A DNA stretch of 33,512 bases. It comes from an uncultured Bacteroidales bacterium (GTDB lineage Bacteria > Bacteroidota > Bacteroidia > Bacteroidales > UBA932). Under the pieces are notes generated by a model, which saw nothing but the letters and a program-made list of their open reading frames with translations, made no database searches and was not told where the DNA came from. Shown one piece after another: positions 16,314 through 22,489 of the stretch (the stretch's first letter is position 1; each line of letters opens with the position of its first letter). The stretch spans positions 1-33,512 of the forward strand of contig CAJOIQ010000024.1 of assembly GCA_905234795.1 (NCBI GenBank). Reading direction: 5' to 3'. The translations under genes and the position numbers were made by a program.

Positions 16314-17170
16314 AGTTCTGGTGGTGGTTCCTGGCCGTGGCGCTGGTGTATACCGGTGTTTTCCTGGCCACCCGGGCGGCCTCTCACCAGACGGTGGAGT
16401 GGCGGCGGGTGCTCATGGACGGGCACAGGGCGGCTGCCAAACCGGTGAACCTGACCAATGTTGACGAGGCTCTGGGCGTGTTTACCGACGACGCTTATGT
16501 CTCGCCCGCAGGGGTTTCCTATCCGGCCGACAGCCCCATCGCCGGAGTGGCATTGGCCCTTGTGGACGCCCAGCACAGCCTGGCTCCCCTCAAGGTGGTC
16601 GTCGGCCATTCCGACGCCATGTACGACAATCCCCGCACAGATCCCGACCTTCCCCTGGCCAACATGTTCGTGGATGCTTTGCGCGCCTATGGCTCACGCT
16701 ATTTCAAGGTGCCGATGGACTTTGCCATCACCAACTTCGGCGGCATCCGCGTGCCCCTGCCCGAGGGTGCCATCACCCTGGACGACATCGGCTCCATGTT
16801 CCCGTTCAAGAACTACATGTGCTATGTGCGCATGAAGGGTTCCAACCTGCTTCGGCTCCTGGAGCAACTTGCCGGAACCAAGGCTTTCCAGCCGGTTTCC
16901 GGGGTACAGGTCCGGGTGAAAAATCACCAGCTGGAGAGTGCCTTGATTGGCGGAAAACCCATTGATCCTCAGAGGGTTTACAATGTTACTACCATTGACT
17001 TTTTGTTGGACGGTGGTGACAAGATCAACATCGGTGCCCTGGCCCTGGATGTGAAGCTGTCCCATGTCCTGCTCAAGGATATCATGCTGGATTATGTGCA
17101 GGGCTGCGAGGCCCGCGGGGAAGTCATTCATGCAGCCGCCGACGGCCGTGTAATCATGGAGGAGGACTAA
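16295..17170 (+). CDS. Separate 5'-nucleotidase C-terminal (substrate-binding) domain protein
   Basis: The 291-residue protein has an N-terminal TM/signal anchor (about 9-26, WWWFLAVALVYTGVFLAT) and a domain matching the UshA/5'-nucleotidase C-terminal family: TNFGGIRVPLPEGAITLDDI, then MFPFKNYMCYVRMKGSNLL, then LDGGDKI. In UshA-like enzymes this binds the nucleoside; here the metallophosphatase half is the next gene. The ATG at 16295 overlaps the permease by 19 nt; an in-frame GTG at 16289 is possible. The two proteins probably assemble at the membrane surface into one nucleotidase. Confidence 0.85.
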   Translation: MAKNEVKFWWWFLAVALVYTGVFLATRAASHQTVEWRRVLMDGHRAAAKPVNLTNVDEALGVFTDDAYVSPAGVSYPADSPIAGVALALVDAQHSLAPLKVVVGHSDAMYDNPRTDPDLPLANMFVDALRAYGSRYFKVPMDFAITNFGGIRVPLPEGAITLDDIGSMFPFKNYMCYVRMKGSNLLRLLEQLAGTKAFQPVSGVQVRVKNHQLESALIGGKPIDPQRVYNVTTIDFLLDGGDKINIGALALDVKLSHVLLKDIMLDYVQGCEARGEVIHAAADGRVIMEED

Positions 17171-17173
17171 GCC

Positions 17174-18034
17174 ATGCAAAAGAACTACATTACTATTCTG
17201 GGCGGCCTGGCCATCCTCATCGGCGCTTTCGCCGGCTATGCCGTTGCCAAAAAGTGGGAGGCCAGGGACCCCGTGCTCACCATCATCCACGTGAACGACA
17301 CCCACAGCCATCTGGAGCCCGAACGCTCCGGAGAATACGTGGGGCAGGGGGGCATCCTGGAGCGTGCGGCCTACATCGATTCCGTGAGGACGGCCGATGG
17401 CTGGGACAATGTCCTGCTCCTTCACGCCGGTGATTTCTGCCAGGGAACGTCCTATTTCACAGAGCTCAAAGGCACTGTGGAAGTGCAGGCGCTCAATGCT
17501 TTGCGTTACGATGCCATTACCCTGGGCAACCACGAGTTTGACAATGGCATTGAGGCTCTTGGAGGCCTTTTGAGCGGCCTGGAAATGCCCGTTGTGGTGT
17601 GCAACTACGACTTCTCTCCCTTCGAGATGGGCAAGTACGTAAAGCCCTATGTAATCCTGGAGAAAGCCGGGAAAAAGATAGGTGTTATTGGCGTCCTGTG
17701 CGGCCTCAAGGACATGGTGGCCGGAGACATCGCCAACCGCATCCCGGAGTTCGACATGATTCCCACCGTGCAGAAGTATGCCGATGAGTTGCGCCCCCAG
17801 TGCGACCTTGTGGTCCTTCTGTCCCATATCGGCTACGAGGAACATAATCCCGGTGACGTAACAGATCCCATCATGGCCGCCGCTACGCGCAATATCGACC
17901 TCATCGTTGGAGGGCATTCACATACGTTTTTGGAAGAGCCCGACCGTGTGGCCAATCTGGACGGCAAGCCCGTTCCCATTGTCCAGACCGGCTGGATGGG
18001 TGTGTACATGGGAGAGTTCCATGTGAGGTTCTGA
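17174..18034 (+). CDS. Metallophosphatase half of a split 5'-nucleotidase
   Basis: The 286-residue protein has an N-terminal TM/signal anchor (about 5-24) followed by a calcineurin-like phosphoesterase domain. The metal-binding motifs are VNDTHSHLEPE, HAGDFCQG, LGNHEFDNG, LSHIGYEEH and VGGHSHTF. It corresponds to the N-terminal domain of UshA, while the C-terminal domain is the preceding gene, so domain order is reversed relative to the fused enzyme. It likely hydrolyses nucleotides or related phosphoesters outside the cytoplasm. It follows its partner by 3 nt. Confidence 0.9.
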   Translation: MQKNYITILGGLAILIGAFAGYAVAKKWEARDPVLTIIHVNDTHSHLEPERSGEYVGQGGILERAAYIDSVRTADGWDNVLLLHAGDFCQGTSYFTELKGTVEVQALNALRYDAITLGNHEFDNGIEALGGLLSGLEMPVVVCNYDFSPFEMGKYVKPYVILEKAGKKIGVIGVLCGLKDMVAGDIANRIPEFDMIPTVQKYADELRPQCDLVVLLSHIGYEEHNPGDVTDPIMAAATRNIDLIVGGHSHTFLEEPDRVANLDGKPVPIVQTGWMGVYMGEFHVRF

Positions 18035-18066
18035 CGTCTTTCGCATAAGAGACAAAGGTTCCCGGA

Positions 18067-18120
18067 GGCTAAAATGATGGCCGATGCCCCTGAAAACCCT
18101 TCCGCTTTTCTTCTGCCTGG
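18067..18120 (+). repeat. Family B repeat, left copy (direct repeat of 20027-20080)
   Basis: The segment matches 20027-20080 almost base for base over about 54 nt (GATGGCCGATGCC, CTGAAAACCCTTCCGC, TTTTCTTCTGCCTGG). It carries only the right arm of the full palindrome found at 20005-20070. The remaining intergenic stretch to 18313 holds several GGCGCAGG / CCTGCGCC motifs in both orientations and the inverted copy at 18231-18290. Confidence 0.8.
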
Positions 18121-18230
18121 GGGCCCGGCGCAGGCTTCGTGCCTAAGTGGTGCAGGCTCCCATATCAAGCGGCGCAAGCTCCAAAATAATGCCGGTGCCT
18201 GCGCCGCATTTCTGCTTTCTGTGCGTTCCA

Positions 18231-18290
18231 GTGGCGCTAGCTCCCGCCCTAAAATCAAGCTAGTACCACTTTTCCCCAGAGCCTGCACCG
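18231..18290 (-). repeat. Family B palindrome, inverted relative to 19852-19897
   Basis: Read on the minus strand it starts CGGTGCAGGCTCTGGGGAAA and continues through AGTGGTACTAGCTTGATTTT, matching the plus strand from 19852 over about 46 nt with two mismatches. Its own ends form an imperfect hairpin (GTGGCGCTAGCT with AGCTAGTACCAC). It ends 23 nt before the stop of the HTH gene. Confidence 0.8.
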
Positions 18291-18313
18291 GTCACACCCG
18301 GAGCCTGCGCCAC

Positions 18314-18514
18314 TTACTTCCGCAAAATGCGCTCCACCTCCTCCTTTTCCATGCGGAGACAACGGGCCAGTTGGGGTACGGTGGTGCGGTAGCTGTGGTA
18401 GAGGTACGGAACCAGGCGGGTCTTCTGCTCCAGGGAAAGCTCGAACGCTTTTTTCTGGAACCATCGGCCCGCCCAGTCGTCCACGGTGAGGAGGAAGGCC
18501 GAATCCCGGCTCAT
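18314..18514 (-). CDS. Small HTH protein, detached C-terminal domain of RAYT2
   Basis: The 66-residue ORF starts MSRDSAFLLTVDDWAGRW and ends QLARCLRMEKEEVERILRK. It aligns along its length with the C-terminal domain of RAYT1 (residues about 237-297, including IKQLSRLTRNNEDVLRSIL), so it is the DNA-binding tail that RAYT1 carries in one chain. Its ATG (18512-18514) overlaps the RAYT2 stop as ATGA, so translation is probably coupled. It could be a natural split or an old frameshift that created a restart; the in-frame ATG at the junction favours production as a separate protein. Confidence 0.7.
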   Translation of the reverse strand: MSRDSAFLLTVDDWAGRWFQKKAFELSLEQKTRLVPYLYHSYRTTVPQLARCLRMEKEEVERILRK

Positions 18515-19230
18515 TCTCCGGTGGTTGTGAACCGTTTCTGCTCCATTTCGGCGGGATTCAGCGTGCCGATGGTCTTGAGGAAGAACGCCTGGTCGTTGCC
18601 GAAAGCAGCCTCCAGGTACTGCCAGTCGCAGCAGGTTACGGGAATCAAGTGCCCGTCCCGGTCCAGCAGCCAGGGCACGCGGCTCAGGTCGGCGTGGGTG
18701 TGCATCAGCGCCTCTTTCTCCCGGCGGGAGAGGGCCGATACGCGCCGCACGCCATCGGCACATTTCCCGTTCACGAAGTAGGCACGGTAACTGCACCAGG
18801 GGTAGTCCTCCGGCCTCACGCCCAGTTCCACCACATTCCGAGGTATGTACGCCAGGGCATTGCGCACATACCATTCGGTATCCAGTAGTTGTACGTCGGC
18901 CGATGTCCCCAGCAGCACGTTGTGCTCTCCATACTTTTTGGCAATGTACATGGAGGTGCGGTGCTTAAGGTTCTCGGCCAAGCGCAGGACGTATTCAATG
19001 CCGGGTGCCAGCACGCCCATGTGCCCGTGGTTGGACATTACCACATGGCTGACAACCAGTACGTTACACTCCAGGGCGGAGATGTACATGAACTTCTCTA
19101 CCACGTCATAGTCTTCCTCGTCCCGGCACAGCAGGTTGCTTTCCAGCCCCTCCAGACTCAGGTGAAAAGGGAACACCCTGGCCGTACTCCCGTCTGGAAG
19201 CACGCGGCTCACAATCCGTTGGAATGCCAT
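18511..19230 (-). CDS. REP-associated tyrosine transposase catalytic domain (RAYT2)
   Basis: The 239-residue protein has an HUH motif VVMSNHGHMGVL (H68, H70), a helix LKHRTSMYIAKKYGEHN with likely nucleophile Y95, and the RAYT-typical VRPEDYPWCSYRAYF (138-152). It ends shortly after a region equivalent to the end of the RAYT1 middle segment; the HTH tail is the next ORF. Its start is 2 nt after the HRDC gene stop. Family B palindromes flank the operon on both sides. It shares only limited identity with RAYT1, so it is a different subgroup, not a recent duplicate. Expected activity is single-strand cleavage and joining at its cognate palindromes. Confidence 0.82.
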   Translation of the reverse strand: MAFQRIVSRVLPDGSTARVFPFHLSLEGLESNLLCRDEEDYDVVEKFMYISALECNVLVVSHVVMSNHGHMGVLAPGIEYVLRLAENLKHRTSMYIAKKYGEHNVLLGTSADVQLLDTEWYVRNALAYIPRNVVELGVRPEDYPWCSYRAYFVNGKCADGVRRVSALSRREKEALMHTHADLSRVPWLLDRDGHLIPVTCCDWQYLEAAFGNDQAFFLKTIGTLNPAEMEQKRFTTTGE

Positions 19231-19232
19231 GG

Positions 19233-19607
19233 CTACTTACAGGTAATTCTGAGGATGTCCAGCCCGTATTTTTCATATAAGATGGGGCCGAAACCGGGAA
19301 TGTTCAGCAGTTCACCGGTTGTCTGGGGGACGGCATCGGCAATGACGTAAAGCGTTTTTTGTGTGAGAATTACATAGGGCGACAGGCCCAGAGCCCGGCT
19401 GCGTTCCCGGCGCCACGCAATAAGTTCCTGCGCCAGTTCCGGATGCGGGCCCTCGTAAGGTGCCGACCGGCGACGCAAGGCCGGGTCAAACTTCTGCAGA
19501 AGCCGGAAGACCTCCATCTTTTTGGCCTCGGAAAGAGGTTCGGTAACTTCGGAGTAGGATGACAGCGTACCGTCTTCGTTTTGGGTAATGTGGAGTAAAG
19601 TACTCAT
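19233..19607 (-). CDS. Stand-alone HRDC-domain protein in operon with RAYT2
   Basis: The 124-residue protein has an N-terminal region (about 1-50) with no recognisable domain and a C-terminal HRDC domain (about 55-122). Its landmarks are AQELIAWRRERSRALGLSPY, VILTQKTLYVIADAVP, ELLNIPGFGPILYEKYG and ILRIT. HRDC is the nucleic-acid-binding accessory domain of RecQ helicases and RNase D; here there is neither helicase nor nuclease. It is the first gene of the HRDC-RAYT2-HTH operon and is followed by RAYT2 after 2 nt. I infer that it binds structured or single-stranded DNA for the transposase. The ATG at 19607 is the natural start. Confidence 0.8.
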   Translation of the reverse strand: MSTLLHITQNEDGTLSSYSEVTEPLSEAKKMEVFRLLQKFDPALRRRSAPYEGPHPELAQELIAWRRERSRALGLSPYVILTQKTLYVIADAVPQTTGELLNIPGFGPILYEKYGLDILRITCK

Positions 19608-19661
19608 ATGTTTGTGGTTTTAAGGTGAAACTTATGGTCCGAAGAGAAAATCGGCCCTGTA

Positions 19662-19692
19662 CAAACATAGAAAGAAGGTTTTGCACTTCCAA
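19662..19692 (-). promoter_or_regulatory. Promoter of the HRDC-RAYT2-HTH operon
   Basis: On the minus strand TTG (19692-19690), a 20-nt spacer, then TATGTTTG (19669-19662). The leader to the ATG at 19607 is about 50 nt. Confidence 0.75.
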
Positions 19693-19695
19693 TAT

Positions 19696-19766
19696 TCGGC
19701 TAAAACATTGTTTTGTTCTGCTTGTTTTTTGTTCTGTTTTGCAGTTTTTCCGTATGTTTTAGCCGA
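19696..19766. promoter_or_regulatory. 13-bp inverted repeat with 45-nt loop just upstream of the promoter
   Basis: TCGGCTAAAACAT (19696-19708) is complementary to ATGTTTTAGCCGA (19754-19766). The loop is T-rich and repeats TTTTGTTCTG / TTTTTGTTCTG. The position immediately upstream of the -33 box suggests an operator pair or an element boundary. A separate 8-bp inverted repeat (CAAGAATC 19786-19793, GATTCTTG 19807-19814) lies further upstream. Confidence 0.6.
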
Positions 19767-19851
19767 TTGGTCTCAGGCGAAAAGCCAAGAATCTGCTATG
19801 ATTGTTGATTCTTGACACAAATGCTGGTAATGGTTCCATGAGGGCTGCGTG

Positions 19852-19923
19852 CGGTGCAGGCTCTGGGGAAAAGTGGTGCTAGCTTGATTTTTGGGCGGGG
19901 CACTTTTTTTAAGCTTGCGCCAC
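19852..19923 (+). repeat. Family B palindromic repeat, right side
   Basis: It begins CGGTGCAGGCTCTGGGG and matches, inverted, 18231-18290. Within it GTGGTGCTAGCTT (19873-19885) and AAGCTTGCGCCAC (19911-19923) form an imperfect hairpin. Beyond it, GCCAGTAC (19935-19942) and GTACTGGC (19988-19995) form a further stem enclosing two CCTGCGCCG motifs. Confidence 0.75.
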
Positions 19924-20004
19924 ATAGGCCGCAAGCCAGTACCACTTGTGTGGGAAACCTGCGCCGCTTAGGCCCGGAACCTGCGCCGTACTGGCGGAGC
20001 ATCC

Positions 20005-20070
20005 GAAAAGCGGAAGGGTTTTCAGGGGCTAATTTGATGGCCGATGCCACTGAAAACCCTTCCGCTTTTC
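20005..20070. repeat. Large perfect hairpin (21-bp arms), family B
   Basis: The arm 20005-20025 (starts GAAAAGCGGAAGGG) is exactly complementary to 20050-20070 (ends CCCTTCCGCTTTTC), with a 24-nt loop containing GATGGCCGATGCC. The loop and right arm recur at 18067-18120. The yicC stop is 41 nt away and there is no T tract, so it is not an ordinary terminator. Confidence 0.85.
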
Positions 20071-20110
20071 TTCTGCCTGGTACAGGTCCTGCAACTTTTG
20101 GCGCTGGGGG

Positions 20111-21010
20111 CTAAAGAATATTCATGGACTGTTCGCGGACTTTCTCCAGTTCGTCTTTCATGCGGACGACAAGCTGCTGGATGCCGGCGTGGTTGGCCTT
20201 GCTGCCGGTGGTGTTGATCTCGCGGCCCATCTCCTGGATAATGAAGCCTAGTTTCTTGCCAGGATATGGCTCATTGTCAATTACTTCCATAAAGTATTTG
20301 CAGTGTTGGCGCAAGCGAACTTTTTCCTCATTGATGTCGTATTTTTCCAGGTAGAAAATCATCTCCTGCTCCAGGCGGGAGGGGTCCGGTTTGGCGGCTA
20401 AATCGGCCAGGGCCTTGTTGAACTTTTCCCGTACGTTGGCGATGCGTTCGCCTTCCAGTCTCTCCACTTCGTCGTAGAGTTTCAGGATGCCGGCCACGCG
20501 GGAGGTGACGTCGGCGTAGAGGGCTCGGCCTTCGGTGGCACGGTAGGACATGAGTTGCTCCAGGGCCTGGTCCAGGGCTTTTGCAACGGCGGGCCAGTCC
20601 TCGGGGCCGATGATATCGGCCTTTTTGGCGTCCACTACGTCGGGGAGACGGAGAACGGCGTTGGCCAGCATGCTTGCCGTGCCGGGATCTTTGAAGGACA
20701 TCTTGGCCATGAAGGTCTCCTTGGCCATGGCCGAAACGACGCTGGTCCAGTAGTCGTGGAAAGCATCGGCGTTGATGCTGTGGGCGTTGTTGCCGGCGGC
20801 GGGCTCGAAGCTCACATAGAGATCGATGGTTCCGCGTACCAACTTATCGGCCAATAACTTGCGCACTTCAAGTTCCTTGTCCTTGGGGAGGAGGGAGGTC
20901 TTGATGTTGATGTCGGCGCTTTTGCCGTTGAGGGTGCGGATTTCCAGGGTGAGTTTGCCGCTGGGGAGGAGGGCTTCGGCCTTGCCGTAGCCGGTCATGG
21001 ACTGGATCAT
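20111..21010 (-). CDS. yicC: YicC-family endoribonuclease
   Basis: The 299-residue protein starts MIQSMTGYGKAEALLPSGKL, the hallmark YicC N-terminus, followed by EIRTLNGKSADINIKT. The C-terminal DUF1732 part contains RLRQHCKYFMEVID, GKKLGFIIQEMGREINTTGSKAN and ends near VVRMKDELEKVREQ. Family members are metal-dependent endoribonucleases involved in RNA decay. The ATG at 21010 is chosen over an in-frame TTG at 21034, which lies inside the promoter box. Confidence 0.93.
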   Translation of the reverse strand: MIQSMTGYGKAEALLPSGKLTLEIRTLNGKSADINIKTSLLPKDKELEVRKLLADKLVRGTIDLYVSFEPAAGNNAHSINADAFHDYWTSVVSAMAKETFMAKMSFKDPGTASMLANAVLRLPDVVDAKKADIIGPEDWPAVAKALDQALEQLMSYRATEGRALYADVTSRVAGILKLYDEVERLEGERIANVREKFNKALADLAAKPDPSRLEQEMIFYLEKYDINEEKVRLRQHCKYFMEVIDNEPYPGKKLGFIIQEMGREINTTGSKANHAGIQQLVVRMKDELEKVREQSMNIL

Positions 21011-21031
21011 AGGGCTCGCATTTTTGCTGCG

Positions 21032-21039
21032 CAAAGTTA
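21032..21039 (-). promoter_or_regulatory. -7 box for yicC
   Basis: On the minus strand it reads TAACTTTG, 21 nt upstream of the ATG at 21010. The upstream sequence is A-rich with no clear TTG at 19-20 nt. Confidence 0.55.
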
Positions 21040-21076
21040 CACTTTTTTTTGTTTTTGGAAGATTATCTGGAAATTG

Positions 21077-21107
21077 TTTGGGGAGTGGACTTTTTTTCTT
21101 ATCTTTG
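21077..21107 (+). promoter_or_regulatory. Consensus promoter of the rfbB-ugd-rfbA operon
   Basis: TTTG (21077-21080), exactly 19 nt, then TATCTTTG (21100-21107): a perfect consensus. The leader to the ATG at 21270 is about 155 nt, unusually long for this window, and could hold a regulatory element; I see only short possible stems (CCCGG 21182-21186 with CCGGG complement near 21207-21211). Confidence 0.88.
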
Positions 21108-21269
21108 TGTATTAATCTTTACCAAAGGTAAAAGGCAGCCAGGAAGCCAGCTGGATAGCGGCAAACTGGTAGAAATCAGAACCCGGTTTCGCGTGCCCAT
21201 CGTTTCCCGGTCTGCCAATTCAAGGCGGATGGGGGAATTAGAGAAGTGTGTATAATCGATAAATACAAT

Positions 21270-22418
21270 ATGAAAAGATCCATCATCATCACCGGCGGAG
21301 CTGGCTTTATTGGCAGCCACGTAGTGCGCCTTTTTGTGAACAAGTATCCTGAGTACAAGATCATTAACCTGGATAAGCTCACCTATGCCGGCAATCTGGC
21401 CAATCTGCGAGATATCGAAGACCGGCCGAATTACCGCTTTGTGAAGATGGACATCTGCGACTTCGAGGGCGTCCTGAAGCTGATGCAGGAAGAGCACGTG
21501 GACGGCATTATCCACCTGGCGGCCGAAAGCCACGTGGACCGCTCCATCAAGGACCCCTTCACCTTTGCGCAGACCAATGTGATGGGTACATTGAGCCTCC
21601 TGCAGGCCGCTAAGGCATATTGGGAGCCGATGGGATGGCAGATGCAGCACTGCGCAGTGCCTTGCCGCTTCTACCACATTTCCACCGACGAAGTGTACGG
21701 CGCTCTGGAGATGACGCATCCGGAGGGGATTGAGCCGCCGTTTACCACCAAGGCTTCGTCGGGCAAGCATCACCTGGCGTATGGCGAGAAGTTCTTCACG
21801 GAGGACTTGAAGTATCAGCCTCATTCACCGTACTCTGCCGCTAAGGCTTCGTCCGACCACTTCGTGCGGGCGTTCCACGATACCTTCGGCATGCCCACTA
21901 TCGTCACCAACTGCAGCAACAACTATGGGCCCTATCAGTTCCCGGAGAAATTAATTCCTCTGTTCATCAACAACATCCGTCACCGGAAACCGCTTCCGGT
22001 CTATGGAAAAGGCGAGAACGTGAGGGATTGGTTGTATGTAGAGGACCATGCCCGGGCCATTGACGTCATCTTTCACCAGGGCAAGATTGCCGAGACCTAC
22101 AACATCGGCGGCTTCAACGAGTGGAAAAACATTGACATCATCAAGGTGCTCATCAACACGGTGGACCGTCTCTTGGGCCGCCCGGAGGGCGCCGATATGG
22201 ACCTGATCACGTATGTCACCGACCGTGCGGGACACGACCTCCGCTATGCCATCGACTCTTCCAAACTTCAGCGGGAACTGGGTTGGGAGCCTTCTCTCCA
22301 GTTTGAGGAGGGCATCGAGAAGACCGTACGTTGGTATCTGGACAACCAGGCCTGGATGGACAATGTGACCTCCGGGGACTACCAGAAGTACTACGAAGAC
22401 ATGTACAAAAACAGATAG
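21270..22418 (+). CDS. rfbB: dTDP-glucose 4,6-dehydratase
   Basis: This 382-residue extended short-chain dehydrogenase/reductase has the NAD-binding GGAGFIGSH (9-17), the active-site STDEVYGAL segment, and the catalytic YxxxK in SPYSAAKASSDHF. NCSNNYGPYQFPEKLIPL is diagnostic for RmlB-type dehydratases. It converts dTDP-glucose to dTDP-4-keto-6-deoxyglucose for rhamnose or other deoxysugars in surface polysaccharide. The start is the ATG at 21270 (MKRSIIITGG); an in-frame GTG at 21246 lacks family support. rmlC and rmlD are not in the window. Confidence 0.94.
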   Translation: MKRSIIITGGAGFIGSHVVRLFVNKYPEYKIINLDKLTYAGNLANLRDIEDRPNYRFVKMDICDFEGVLKLMQEEHVDGIIHLAAESHVDRSIKDPFTFAQTNVMGTLSLLQAAKAYWEPMGWQMQHCAVPCRFYHISTDEVYGALEMTHPEGIEPPFTTKASSGKHHLAYGEKFFTEDLKYQPHSPYSAAKASSDHFVRAFHDTFGMPTIVTNCSNNYGPYQFPEKLIPLFINNIRHRKPLPVYGKGENVRDWLYVEDHARAIDVIFHQGKIAETYNIGGFNEWKNIDIIKVLINTVDRLLGRPEGADMDLITYVTDRAGHDLRYAIDSSKLQRELGWEPSLQFEEGIEKTVRWYLDNQAWMDNVTSGDYQKYYEDMYKNR

Positions 22419-22428
22419 ACCTCCAAGT

Positions 22429-22447
22429 CCCTCCCCCGAGGGGAGGG
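22429..22447. repeat. GC-rich hairpin repeat between rfbB and ugd
   Basis: CCCTCCCC, a CGA loop and GGGGAGGG form an 8-bp perfect stem, followed by TTTCGGGAGGGGG, which offers an alternative pairing. No U tract follows, so it is an intercistronic stem or dispersed repeat rather than a full terminator. A 13-nt palindrome AACATTTAATGTT follows at 22469-22481 just before the ugd ATG. Confidence 0.7.
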
Positions 22448-22489
22448 GTTTCGGGAGGGGGTAACGTTAACATTTAATGTTTTCATGAA

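Noticed and set aside
16694..17917. 407-residue open frame on the minus strand.
   Set aside because: It is antisense to the two well-supported nucleotidase genes and has shadow-like composition.
18074..18781. 235-residue plus-strand frame across the family B repeats.
   Set aside because: It runs through repeats and antisense to RAYT2 and the HTH gene, with no domain.
18511..19230. IS200/IS605 insertion sequence.
   Set aside because: The PEDYPWCSY motif, the lack of tnpB and of IS-type ends at the gene borders, and the flanking palindrome family fit a RAYT rather than an autonomous IS.
22429..22447. Terminator after rfbB.
   Set aside because: The stem is strong but no U tract follows, and ugd and rfbA continue the same pathway without an obvious new promoter.
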